Positions 50,240 to 58,317 of a stretch of DNA of 64,000 nucleotides are shown in pieces; the first letter of the stretch is position 1; every line of letters begins with the position of its first letter. The stretch spans positions 48,200 to 112,199 of the forward strand of contig NZ_JACAFP010000003.1 in assembly GCF_015354505.1 (NCBI RefSeq), in the 5' to 3' direction. Both the position numbers and the translations under genes were made by a program. The notes beneath the pieces were generated by a model. It did no database searches and had not been told where the DNA came from. It worked only from the letters and a program-made list of their open reading frames with translations. Source of the stretch: Microbacterium sp. UFMG61. GTDB lineage: Bacteria; Actinomycetota; Actinomycetes; Actinomycetales; Microbacteriaceae.

Positions 50240-50716
50240 GTGGGGCAGTCGGAAGACGCCGGGGCGGAACTCGAAGCTCTCCCGCTTGATGCTGGAGTGG
50301 ACGCCGAAGCCGAGGAACCCACCCGTTGCCTCTCGTTGGACCAGGCCCTTCTGCTCAGGCGCATCCCGTTGGAAAACCATGCGCTCATCCGACGAGCGGT
50401 CGCTCACCTCGGGATCGTCGAGTTCTACGGCACGTCGGGCTACATCCGCGGCGTGCGGCCGTCCGGCGGCCCCGATATTCGCATCGCTTCTGGCTGGAGC
50501 AACGGCTTTGTCTCGCAGGACGAGGTGGTGAATGCCCTTGGTGACGTGGAACGTTGGCCAAGTGGGCGTGCGCCAGGCAACCTCTGGGGCATCACGCATC
50601 CGAAACACGGCGTTGGTGGCTCCGGCGGTCCTCAATTCGGATCGAAGCGGGACTATGGCACCTGCCCTGAATGCACGATGGCTTTCCACGCCAATGGGAC
50701 ATGCGGATGTGAGTAG
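50240..50716 (+). CDS. unknown protein with C-terminal zinc-ribbon-like motif
   Basis: 158 residues, GTG start. The first ~30 residues are acidic and probably disordered. The core has IVEFYGTSGYIRGVRPSGGP, then IRIASGWSNGFVSQDEVVNA. The end CPECTMAFHANGTCGC has two CxxC/CxC pairs, suggesting a zinc knuckle. No family recognised. Coupled to the preceding gene by a 3-bp gap. The motif suggests nucleic-acid binding, but that is inference. Confidence 0.6.
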   Translation: MGQSEDAGAELEALPLDAGVDAEAEEPTRCLSLDQALLLRRIPLENHALIRRAVAHLGIVEFYGTSGYIRGVRPSGGPDIRIASGWSNGFVSQDEVVNALGDVERWPSGRAPGNLWGITHPKHGVGGSGGPQFGSKRDYGTCPECTMAFHANGTCGCE

Positions 50717-50784
50717 CCGCATTAGCCAGCCTGCTTGAGAGTCTGCGTAGACCCAGCCAGCAACTCGGCATCGTGGATTTCTCG

Positions 50785-52017
50785 TCAGGCCGTCGAAATG
50801 GAAGTGGTGTCAAGGAGATTCGCGACAACCAACCGCCGCCCGAGCTCCCCGATCCGCTGCACGAGTTCGTCCGGCGACCCACTCACGTCCACCGAGTGGG
50901 CGACGACCGTCGTCCCGGTCGCCGAGATGCGATACCGCCGCGGCTCGACATCACCAGACACATACAACAGATGCACTTCCGGAACGCCCGCTGTCACTGC
51001 GTACGCCAGCGCCTGGTAGACATCCGCGTTGGGCGGGGAGCCATCACTCTCACCCCAGACCTTGTACTTCGTGTCGGCGACGGTCACCACATCCCCGTTG
51101 CGGGAGATCACGATGTCGGGCCTCATCCCCACCTGGCCATCGGCATCCAACCGCCAGTCCGACACCTGCAGATCGACATCGAAGCCCTTAGGTTTCAGCG
51201 CCGACCGAAGCACGGAACCCACGAAGTCCTCGTACACCTTCGCGACATTCAGCAGGAACGTCGATCCACCGCGTGCGCCTTCTGCATGAGCCCACGATGA
51301 CGCATCGATGATCCACTTCGATAGGCGCAGAGCCGGCTGGTAGTGGGCATTCAGTCGTGTCTGCCGCGGCAAGACGATCGGCCCGTCGGCGCGCAGGTCA
51401 GACACCTCGGAGAACAACGACAGAAGCGGCCCGAGTTCACGGACGATTCCTCGGGGAAGCTGCTCGAGTCTCGTGAGCGCACGCACCGCGGCTTTCACGA
51501 TCCGGTTCTCGAGCACGTCTTCGGTGTAGTCGTCGTATGTGAGCTCCACCGGACTGGGGATGCCGGGGCGAGCCTTGAGCTGCCGAGCGATGTCCCACCG
51601 ACCACGGATCACGGTTCCGGTCTCCTCGACCGGCACGTACCCCTTGAGGAGTCCCCGACTCGTGGCGTTCTTGACGGCCCCGAGCAAAGCAGCCGCAAGA
51701 GCGGCCGGTAGATCGTCCTCGCTCTCGAACTCGAAGGAGCCTTCGCGCACGGCGGCCTGCACGCCCGCATGAGAGGCCATGAAGATCAGGCTCCGCAGCG
51801 GCGTCTTGGGACGCACCATGAGCCGGACGTCGTCGATTCCCACCACTCCGACGCGTGTGACGTCGGTGACCCGCCAGACACCGGAGGTTGAGGTCGGCGA
51901 GACCCGGCAGAACTTCAGGCTCTGGAGTTCTGCCGCCTGAGCAGACGTCAACGCGACGAAGGTCTCGCCCTTCTCTGCGATCTCCTCGACCCGTACGGCA
52001 TCCATCGAGGGGCTCAT
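50785..52017 (-). CDS. mcrC: McrC, nuclease subunit of the McrBC restriction system
   Basis: 410 residues. The N-terminal part resembles McrC (LQSLKFCRVSPTSTSGVWRV, LMVRPKTPLRSLIFM). The catalytic PD-(D/E)XK core is near 290-320: MRPDIVISRNGDVVTVADTK, then YKVW, i.e. D...DTKYK. McrC cuts DNA when McrB translocates between two modified-cytosine sites. Its start overlaps the McrB stop by 4 bases. Length is slightly above E. coli McrC (~350). Confidence 0.9.
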   Translation of the reverse strand: MSPSMDAVRVEEIAEKGETFVALTSAQAAELQSLKFCRVSPTSTSGVWRVTDVTRVGVVGIDDVRLMVRPKTPLRSLIFMASHAGVQAAVREGSFEFESEDDLPAALAAALLGAVKNATSRGLLKGYVPVEETGTVIRGRWDIARQLKARPGIPSPVELTYDDYTEDVLENRIVKAAVRALTRLEQLPRGIVRELGPLLSLFSEVSDLRADGPIVLPRQTRLNAHYQPALRLSKWIIDASSWAHAEGARGGSTFLLNVAKVYEDFVGSVLRSALKPKGFDVDLQVSDWRLDADGQVGMRPDIVISRNGDVVTVADTKYKVWGESDGSPPNADVYQALAYAVTAGVPEVHLLYVSGDVEPRRYRISATGTTVVAHSVDVSGSPDELVQRIGELGRRLVVANLLDTTSISTA

Positions 52018-54143
52018 GCCTCCGTTGTCACGGACTCAGACCTCAGTGCGACGAGCAGCGCATCCAGACCGTACTTCACGTGTACATCGACGCCGGTACC
52101 GATGTGGCGCTCTTCGAGTAGCGGCAGGATGCTCTCGTCCCACACAGCACGCAGATCGTCCTCGCTGAGGTCAGCCGGGCTGAGAAGGTGGCTGGGCCCG
52201 ATGCGATCCTCTCGATCGCGGATGCTCACGTTCAGCAGCTCGAACAGCGCCGCCACCGGCATGCTCTGCGGATGACGCTTCTGCCAGCGGTCGAGAATTC
52301 CCTTGACCGGCGACACGTCAGGATGCAGCTCGAAGAACGAGAACCGGCGACGCATCGCCGAGTCGAGAAGCGCGATGGATCGATCGGCCGTGTTCATCGT
52401 GCCGATGATCAGAACGTTGGCAGGCAGCGTGAACGACTTGCCGCCGTCGTCGCCCGACCCCGCGTAGAGAACGTCGATCGCATCATCGCGATACTCGAGC
52501 AGATAGTAGAGCTCGCCGAACACCTTGCTGATGTTGGCCCGGTTGATCTCGTCGATCATCAGCACGTGCGGCACGTCCGGGTTCTTGCGGGCTTCGTCCG
52601 CGATCTCACGAAGCGGTCCCCGCGTGAGCGAGAACGACAGCTGGCCAGCGATGTCGGTGACGGGTCGGTACCCCGCGAAGAAGTCCTCGTAGGTGTACGA
52701 CGGGTGGAACTGGATGCGTTTGACGACGCTGCCCGGCTTGCCGAGCTTCTCTGCGAGCGCTCGGGCGACATAGGTCTTGCCGGTTCCGGGAGGGCCGTAG
52801 AGGATCACCTGCCCGCGGCGGTAAAGAGCGCTTGTCACTTTCGTCAGCCAGGCGGCGTCGAGGTGTGTTGATTCTGCGAGTCCGGCGACGTCGATGTCGG
52901 CGACGACGAAGCCTCGAGGGTCGGCATCGTCGGAGTCGTTCTCAGGCCTCATGTCCTCAGATGGAGAGGGGGTCGTGACAGCATCCGGGTGCCACCGGCT
53001 TCGAAGCGGCTCGTCGTACATACTGACCGCTTTGCCCGCCTTGGTCTGGAGCGCGATCTGGATGCCCAACAGATCGGCGTCAGGATCGTCGCTGAACTCG
53101 CCGCCGATCTCTCCGATGAACGCCTCCCTGATGCGTTGCCGATGATCGGTCGAGACAATCGGGCCGAAGTAGCCCGGATGCACGAGGTAGAGGAGCGCGT
53201 AGCGCTGCGTCGGGAAGCCCTTCTCGGGGGCCACCAGGTCGCGCCAGCGGTGAGGGTCTTCGAGGGCGGCGGCCTGATCGTCCTGGCTGAGCTCGGACCA
53301 CGCCAGCAGCACGTCGAGAATCACCGTGATCGCGCGGTTGATGTGCGTCTGCATCCCTTGCCCGGGATTGAACGCTCCACCGCCGAAGGCCTCGTCGAAA
53401 ATCTGCGGAATCTCCACGGGATGCCGCATGGTTTGCAGCATCGACTCAACGCGTTCACGTTTCTTCGCATGCCCGATGATCCATCCCACCGGAAGCGTCT
53501 GGAGGGCGATGACCTCCGCCATCAGAAGGCACTGGTCATCCGTGGCGTCAGCGAACTGTCGCGTGAGGTTGCCGGAGAATCCCTCGCCGGCCGTCGCCTC
53601 TGCTTCGTCCCAGATCTTGTGGACGGCGCGGATGTTGTCGCCGCTCCAGACCTCTCGCCCGGGCGCGAAGGCCGACATGCCGTTGCGCAGGCCCTCTTGC
53701 ACGATCACTTCCGCAGCGGCGAGCAGCTTCCGCTGCGCGCTGTCGGTGCTGACCCAGCGTTCCGGCAAAGACCGTTCGATCTCGTTGCGCAGGCGGGCGC
53801 GGCCGAGTGCATAGTTACGCTGCGCCTCCAGGAGCAGCGCCGTGCCGGGGTAAGTTGCCAGCGCGGCGATGCCCTCCGCCGTGATCGCCCATTCGCCGAC
53901 CCCCGAGGGATTCTTGCGAAGCCATCCAGACGCCACCAGGTCGGCACTCGACCAACGCCAGTCGTTCTCGCCGCGCGGACGGTTGTGAGCCTTCAGTTCC
54001 GACTCGTACTCGGTCAGCGGAACGCGTTCGAGAGTCTCAGCCCACAACTTCGAGATCGGGACGTAGTTCCCGTCCGGTGCCTGCGCGGCCAGTATCTCCA
54101 AGGTGGTTCTGGCGCGTTCGGCACGCCTCACGTCGTTACTCAT
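52014..54143 (-). CDS. mcrB: McrB, GTPase/AAA+ subunit of the McrBC restriction system
   Basis: 709 residues. The N-terminal half (~1-430) is specificity and linker. It begins with an Mrr_N/winged-helix-like part (YVPISKLWAETLERVPLTEY, then WRWSSADLVASGWLRKNPSG), not the E. coli McrB-type reader. The AAA+ motor has Walker A ILYGPPGTGKTYVARALAEK near 445, the McrB-specific HPSYTYEDFFAGYRPV, Walker B VLMIDEINRANISKVFGELY near 531, and the GTP-linked MNTADRSIALLDSAMRRRF near 583. It binds modified DNA through its N-terminal domain and translocates. Coded directly before mcrC. Confidence 0.92.
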   Translation of the reverse strand: MSNDVRRAERARTTLEILAAQAPDGNYVPISKLWAETLERVPLTEYESELKAHNRPRGENDWRWSSADLVASGWLRKNPSGVGEWAITAEGIAALATYPGTALLLEAQRNYALGRARLRNEIERSLPERWVSTDSAQRKLLAAAEVIVQEGLRNGMSAFAPGREVWSGDNIRAVHKIWDEAEATAGEGFSGNLTRQFADATDDQCLLMAEVIALQTLPVGWIIGHAKKRERVESMLQTMRHPVEIPQIFDEAFGGGAFNPGQGMQTHINRAITVILDVLLAWSELSQDDQAAALEDPHRWRDLVAPEKGFPTQRYALLYLVHPGYFGPIVSTDHRQRIREAFIGEIGGEFSDDPDADLLGIQIALQTKAGKAVSMYDEPLRSRWHPDAVTTPSPSEDMRPENDSDDADPRGFVVADIDVAGLAESTHLDAAWLTKVTSALYRRGQVILYGPPGTGKTYVARALAEKLGKPGSVVKRIQFHPSYTYEDFFAGYRPVTDIAGQLSFSLTRGPLREIADEARKNPDVPHVLMIDEINRANISKVFGELYYLLEYRDDAIDVLYAGSGDDGGKSFTLPANVLIIGTMNTADRSIALLDSAMRRRFSFFELHPDVSPVKGILDRWQKRHPQSMPVAALFELLNVSIRDREDRIGPSHLLSPADLSEDDLRAVWDESILPLLEERHIGTGVDVHVKYGLDALLVALRSESVTTEA

Positions 54144-54221
54144 CGTCGTCGTCCTAACGGCTCTACGGCGGCCAAGCGGTTCGGCGAGGACTCGACCGGA
54201 GGGCGTGTGGTCACGTCGACC

Positions 54222-54407
54222 TCAGTTCGTGGCCTCGGGATCATCCTGGCATGACGGGCAGAAGCGGGTGTCGCGGAGAGGCGCTGGGGACCGTCGGCAG
54301 CTGGGGTGTGCAAGGCGCAGCCGGCCGTCTTCGGGGATCAGCCTGCGCGTGACCGTGGAGATGACGTCCCCCATCTCGTCACCCAAACGTGACGTCAGAG
54401 ACACCAT
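54222..54407 (-). CDS. small Cys-containing protein, uncertain
   Basis: 61 residues from the ATG at 54407 (50 from 54374). TSRLGDEMGDVISTVTRRL, then DGRLRLAHPSCRRSP, then DTRFCPSCQDDPEATN gives a Cys and a CxxC that could form a small zinc site. It is divergent from the DUF2510 gene at 54476. Real-looking codon use, but no family match; the region between mcrB and the DUF2510 gene holds nothing else. Confidence 0.4.
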   Translation of the reverse strand: MVSLTSRLGDEMGDVISTVTRRLIPEDGRLRLAHPSCRRSPAPLRDTRFCPSCQDDPEATN

Positions 54408-54475
54408 GCGATCGCATGGAGTCGCTAGTGTCAGATCGAGCCCAACTGGGGGCGTCTCAGCAACATGGAGTCGAT

Positions 54476-55279
54476 GTGAGCAACGTCCCCGCCGGGTGGT
54501 ACCCGAGTCCCGAAGACCCGACGCAGGTTCGCTGGTGGGATGGCGTCCAGTGGACTGAGCATCGGGCTCCGGCGGCTGCTTCCGCTCCGACTCCCAGCGC
54601 ACCCGCAGCGTCGCCGGCGCCGAGTACTCCTGCCTACCCTGCGCCGGCACAGTTTGGGTCGCCCGTGCCTCTTGCTCCGGTCGCCGCATCTGCGCCCGGA
54701 GCACCCGCGAGCTCGAAGAAGAAGTGGCTGATCGGTGGAGCGATCGCGGCCGGAGTGATCGTCGTCGGTTCTGTCGGCGCCGCCATCGGGTCAAGCGGCT
54801 CCAACCGTGTCGATGCCCCGCAGGCGAGCGCCGCCCCGGTGGTCGTCGAGACCGAAGAAGCCGAAGAGCCGACGCCGACCCCGACTCCTACCGCAACGCC
54901 CACGCCTACGCCCACCGTCACCCCGACGCCGGAAGTTCCGGTCGTCGACGCGGTGGCCTTCCGAGCGCAGGCCGGATCGCATCTCGACGACATGAATAAA
55001 GACCTCGACGACATGATCGTCACTGTGCAGGAGGACGGATTCTGGCGCCTGCTCAGCAACACCGGCGAACTGGCGTTCAATCTTGGCCAGCTTCAGGCTC
55101 TCGAGGTCCCGGCGAACGTCGCTGTCACCTGGCCCGAGTCACTGGTCGCTCTCGACGCGACCCTCGATGTGCTGACCGACGCGGTCTCCACTCAAGACGG
55201 CGCGACGATCCTCGCCGCCGTCGACACCGTGCGCGCGCAGGTCGAAGCGACGCGTGGAGTGGCAAACTCCGCGCAATAG
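54476..55279 (+). CDS. DUF2510 membrane protein
   Basis: 267 residues, GTG start with GGAG 5 bases upstream. DUF2510 at ~3-28 (VPAGWYPSPEDPTQVRWWDG), an Ala/Pro-rich linker, one TM helix at ~86-108 (WLIGGAIAAGVIVVGSVGAA), then an extracellular Glu/Thr/Pro linker (TEEAEEPTPTPTPTATPTPT) and a helical C-terminal domain of ~105 residues (FRAQAGSHLDDMNKDLDDMI). The outer domain is not recognised. It is followed by a second DUF2510 protein; the two probably arose by domain shuffling. Confidence 0.8.
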   Translation: MSNVPAGWYPSPEDPTQVRWWDGVQWTEHRAPAAASAPTPSAPAASPAPSTPAYPAPAQFGSPVPLAPVAASAPGAPASSKKKWLIGGAIAAGVIVVGSVGAAIGSSGSNRVDAPQASAAPVVVETEEAEEPTPTPTPTATPTPTPTVTPTPEVPVVDAVAFRAQAGSHLDDMNKDLDDMIVTVQEDGFWRLLSNTGELAFNLGQLQALEVPANVAVTWPESLVALDATLDVLTDAVSTQDGATILAAVDTVRAQVEATRGVANSAQ

Positions 55280-55424
55280 GCTTCACGTCCGCGCAAGACG
55301 ACGAGGCGCATGGACGCGACCGCCGACTTCGGCGGATGTACGAATCACCACCGCAGTACCGAAGGCCGTCGTCCCTTCGGCCTTGATCACGATGAGCCGG
55401 CGACGGCGCCGAAAGGGAATCAGA

Positions 55425-56426
55425 ATGTCAGACCAGAACCCCGCGCCGGGGTGGTACCCCGCGCCTCACGCGAACAACGAGCTGCGCTACTGGGACGGTG
55501 TCCAGTGGCTCGAACCGCAGGCGCCGCCCGCACCGGTTGCGGCCGCGGAAGCTGAGACGATCGCCTTCCCGACCGCTCCGCTTCCCGCTGACGCTCCCAC
55601 TGTGGCGCTTCCGTCCGCGGGGCACGTCACTGGCGCATACGGGGCGACCGGCGGTCCGGGGGTCCCGACCCCCGGCGGTGGCTCCAGCGCGCCGACCGAG
55701 TTCCCTGTGCCGACGCGCGTCTCGGAGCCGACGCCCGAGAAGAAGCCCAAGTCGAAGAAGGGCTGGATCATCGGAGGGTCGGTCGCCGCAGCCGTCATCT
55801 TGATCAGCAGCGTCGCCAGCGCGATGGGCGGCGGAGGTAACAAGACCGACGTCGCCGATGAGAAGCCCGCCGCGTCGACGGCGACGACGGTCGATGAAGA
55901 GCCGGCCGAAGAGCCGGAGCCCGAACCCGATCCCGTCGTGATGGTCGCCGTCCCCGACGTCACTGGACAGACGGCGACCGAGGCGCTGGCGACTCTGATG
56001 GCCGCAGGTCTCAACCCGCCCGTGCTGACAGCGCTCGCCGACCCGCTGGCGAAGGTGCTCTCGACGAGCCCCGCAGCGAATACCGAGGTCGAGGAGGGCA
56101 CGGAGATCGCGCTCACGCTCGAGGAGAAGCCGGCGTACACGCTGGCTCAGCAGAACGCCATCAGCTCGGCGCAGGACTACCTCGAATACAGCGGATTCTC
56201 GCGCACCGGGCTGATCGGTCAGCTCGAGTACGAGGGTTTCAGCACCGAAGAGGCCACCTTCGGCGTCGACAACGCAGGCGCTGATTGGAACGCAGAAGCC
56301 GCGGAGACTGCTCAGCAGTACCTCGACTACTCGTCGTTCTCTCGGCAGGGGCTCTACGACCAGATGGCCTACGAGGGATTCCTTCCCGCTGAGATCGAGT
56401 TCGGTCTCGCCGCCGTCGGATACTGA
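55425..56426 (+). CDS. DUF2510 - TM - PASTA - Ltp-repeat surface protein
   Basis: 333 residues, ATG at 55425 with AAAGGGA upstream. DUF2510 (PGWYPAPHANNELRYWDGVQ), a long Ala/Pro linker, one TM helix at ~112-132 (GWIIGGSVAAAVILISSVAS), an acidic linker (EEPAEEPEPEPDP), a PASTA-like domain (~175-240, VPDVTGQTATEALATLMAAG), then two Ltp-type repeats at the end (AQDYLEYSGFSRTGLIGQLE and AQQYLDYSSFSRQGLYDQMA). Ltp-type repeats are known from phage lipoproteins that block superinfecting DNA and from host surface proteins. Extracellular binding to cell wall is likely. Confidence 0.85.
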   Translation: MSDQNPAPGWYPAPHANNELRYWDGVQWLEPQAPPAPVAAAEAETIAFPTAPLPADAPTVALPSAGHVTGAYGATGGPGVPTPGGGSSAPTEFPVPTRVSEPTPEKKPKSKKGWIIGGSVAAAVILISSVASAMGGGGNKTDVADEKPAASTATTVDEEPAEEPEPEPDPVVMVAVPDVTGQTATEALATLMAAGLNPPVLTALADPLAKVLSTSPAANTEVEEGTEIALTLEEKPAYTLAQQNAISSAQDYLEYSGFSRTGLIGQLEYEGFSTEEATFGVDNAGADWNAEAAETAQQYLDYSSFSRQGLYDQMAYEGFLPAEIEFGLAAVGY

Positions 56427-56442
56427 CTTACAACAAATCACG

Positions 56443-56478
56443 AACGGGCCCCGCTCTCTTCGCAGAGCGGGGCCCGTT
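56443..56478. terminator. bidirectional hairpin terminator
   Basis: AACGGGCCCCGCTCT (56443-56457) and AGAGCGGGGCCCGTT (56464-56478) form a perfect 15-bp stem with a 6-base loop. It lies 17 bp after the Ltp-protein stop and 9 bp before the convergent PH-protein stop, so it serves both genes. Confidence 0.85.
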
Positions 56479-56486
56479 ATGAGTTG

Positions 56487-56858
56487 TCAGTGGGACTGCA
56501 GCACTGCCCAGGCGAGAAGACTGTCGATCCTGCGCACATCCGCGCCCTTCGACAGCTTCACCTTGATGTGTCCGGCGCGGGTCCAGAGCTCGATCTCAGA
56601 GTTCCAGTCGAGCTTGCCCGCGTTCTCTGACGACCACATATTGATCGAGCTGTACGGCAGCGAATAGATCTCCACCTTCTTACCCGTGATGCCCTGCGCA
56701 TCGCGAACGATCAGTCGCTTCGAGGTGAACGTGGCGGAGTCTCGGAACGTCTTGAACGAGGTGATGGCCTGCTCGCCTTCAAGCAGCAGCTCGTAGACGT
56801 CAGGCGGGACGGGGATCTCCTGCTGAAGGGTCCAGGTCAGAATCGGTGCGGCTTCCAT
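56487..56858 (-). CDS. bacterial PH-domain-like protein
   Basis: 123 residues from the ATG at 56858 (MEAAPILTWTLQQEIPVPPD). The pattern YELLLEGEQAITSFKTFRDS, then ATFTSKRLIVRDAQGITGKK, EIYSLPYSSINMWSSENAGK and ELWTRAGHIKVKLSKGADVR is that of the YvbH-like/bPH_1 bacterial PH domain, ending with a C-terminal amphipathic helix. These are common, soluble and of unclear ligand. The start overlaps the preceding toxin-like frame by 22 bases. Confidence 0.8.
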   Translation of the reverse strand: MEAAPILTWTLQQEIPVPPDVYELLLEGEQAITSFKTFRDSATFTSKRLIVRDAQGITGKKVEIYSLPYSSINMWSSENAGKLDWNSEIELWTRAGHIKVKLSKGADVRRIDSLLAWAVLQSH

Positions 56859-57136
56859 GCTCTGATCATGGCGGAAGCCTCGGATGAGTGTCGACGACCC
56901 GCCCTCAGTCGCCAACCGATGATCTCCTCGTTGTTGGCCTTAGAGGCCGAGGTGTAGAAGCTGATTGCTTGACCGCCCGTAGTCGCGCGGAGTTCTGCAA
57001 GGTCCGCATCCCCGAACGGTGCGATGAGAGGGTAGCGACGGTTTCGCTGCCGCGCGTCCCAGCCCGCGCCACGTAGACGAGCGATCAATATCTTGCTTCC
57101 CAGGGAGCGGTCCAGGAGGAAGCTCGCCGCGATCAT
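56837..57136 (-). CDS. PIN-like toxin relative, probably degraded
   Basis: 99 residues from the ATG at 57136, one base after the DUF433 stop. The N-terminus IAASFLLDRSLGSKILIARL, then RGAGWD matches PIN-like DUF5615-type toxins, with the first Asp in LLDRSLG. After ~30 residues the family pattern (a TKDxRI-like catalytic segment) is missing; instead the frame reads RQRNRRYPLIAPFGDADLAE and a tail without acidic motifs. This suggests a frameshift or recombined C-terminus. It is placed as the toxin of the DUF433 antitoxin but is perhaps inactive. Confidence 0.5.
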   Translation of the reverse strand: MIAASFLLDRSLGSKILIARLRGAGWDARQRNRRYPLIAPFGDADLAELRATTGGQAISFYTSASKANNEEIIGWRLRAGRRHSSEASAMIRAWKPHRF

Positions 57137-57137
57137 G

Positions 57138-57812
57138 TCACGCAGCCTGAACAAGGAGAGATCGCAGCTCGGCCTTCTTCAGCCCGAAATCATCAGCCAC
57201 GTCGGTCATCGCCTCTCCTGCGCGTACGCGACTCACGACATCTTCCACCCTGACGCCGAGCCGCGCGATCGTCGGCTGCCCGGAGTTGCGCAGAGGATCG
57301 ACGATCACCTCCGCTCGTTCATAGGTCGGTAGCTGAACGAACTCGACGAATCCGTCGCGATAGCGGATGCTCTGCAGATACTCGGCGACGACGTCGCGGA
57401 AGACCCCCTGGTGATTGCGTACGACGACGAGTTCATGATCGCCGTTCTCGATGAGGATCTCGGCGCCGTCTGTCTTGAGCCGTTCGCTGAGGAGTGCGTT
57501 CTCCACTCCGAGTTCGTTTCTCAGAACATCGATGGCGGGACGGATGCGCGCCATGGGCAATCCCGCACGACGGAACGACTCGACGATGAAGCCTTCGGCC
57601 AACGCGTTGAAAGGCACCGTATATCCGCGCCCTTCACGTACTCCGGTGAGGATCGGGTTGCTGAACCCCCATTCGCCTTCGCGCCGTTGCTTGAAGCGAT
57701 GTCCGTGGGCCCACCGAGCGAATGACGTCGCCGGCGCGTGAATGATTTGCGCTGCCTCCGTCACGGAGTAGATCGGCGTCGTGTGAGCCGAATCCGTCAT
57801 CCGTGTTTGCAT
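57138..57812 (-). CDS. DUF433-domain antitoxin-like DNA-binding protein
   Basis: 224 residues. A MerR-like helix-turn-helix starts it (YSVTEAAQIIHAPATSFARW), a middle part has VPFNALAEGFIVESFRRAGL, and the C-terminal DUF433 is VIVDPLRNSGQPTIARLGVR, then VEDVVSRVRAGEAMTDVADD, FGLKKAELRSLL. This long form is the antitoxin of DUF433/PIN-like pairs in actinobacteria. The next frame starts one base after its stop. It should repress its own promoter. Confidence 0.82.
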   Translation of the reverse strand: MQTRMTDSAHTTPIYSVTEAAQIIHAPATSFARWAHGHRFKQRREGEWGFSNPILTGVREGRGYTVPFNALAEGFIVESFRRAGLPMARIRPAIDVLRNELGVENALLSERLKTDGAEILIENGDHELVVVRNHQGVFRDVVAEYLQSIRYRDGFVEFVQLPTYERAEVIVDPLRNSGQPTIARLGVRVEDVVSRVRAGEAMTDVADDFGLKKAELRSLLVQAA

Positions 57813-57971
57813 GCAAACAAGCTAGTTCACTCACCGGAGGTATCGCGCAGTACTTCGGCATCCGTTGCATCGGGGACAGCCTTCTTGCTGTCCCCAGCGT
57901 GCGGGACCGCGGGCCATCATCAACGCGTGGCCGGACAGGCTACCCTGGGGCGCAGAAGGGGCGGTGATGAG

Positions 57972-58163
57972 ATGAAGAAATCGACGATACGGGTCTGGGG
58001 GTTCGTCGCGATCGGCTTGGCCGCAATCGGCTCAGTGGCGTCGTTCTCTGTCGTGCGCGCAGGTGGTGTAGACGGAGCCGTTTACCTCATCGTGAACATC
58101 GCGTTGGTCATCACCGGCCTGGTCCTTTTGGTGATGGCCGCCCGGAGTGCGGGACGAAACTAA
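57972..58163 (+). CDS. small two-TM membrane protein
   Basis: 63 residues from the ATG at 57972 (MKKSTIRVWGFVAIGLAAIG). Two TM helices, ~9-29 and ~37-57 (VYLIVNIALVITGLVLLVMA), with a short loop (RAGGVDGA) and a basic tail. Unknown function. It marks the return to ordinary genome after the accessory block. Confidence 0.65.
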   Translation: MKKSTIRVWGFVAIGLAAIGSVASFSVVRAGGVDGAVYLIVNIALVITGLVLLVMAARSAGRN

Positions 58164-58268
58164 CAGTGCAGCGCCCGGCCAGTTTTTCTCGATCCTCGCG
58201 CTCGGGATGCCGACGCATCATTTCATGGGGGTCGCGGCGTGAAGTGAGCGGCGTGAACTGACTGCGCG

Positions 58269-58310
58269 CGTTTCGTCTCGCTCGGCTGCGCCGGGCTCGC
58301 TCAACGAACG
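58269..58310. repeat. GAGCGAGACGAAACG / GTTGAGCGAG intergenic element (single arm)
   Basis: On the minus strand it reads GTTGAGCGAGCCCGG, then CGCAGCCGAGCGAG, then ACGAAACG, the same words as at 17505 and 22958. It is just past the stop of the metallophosphoesterase gene. Confidence 0.6.
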
Positions 58311-58317
58311 GGTGGAA

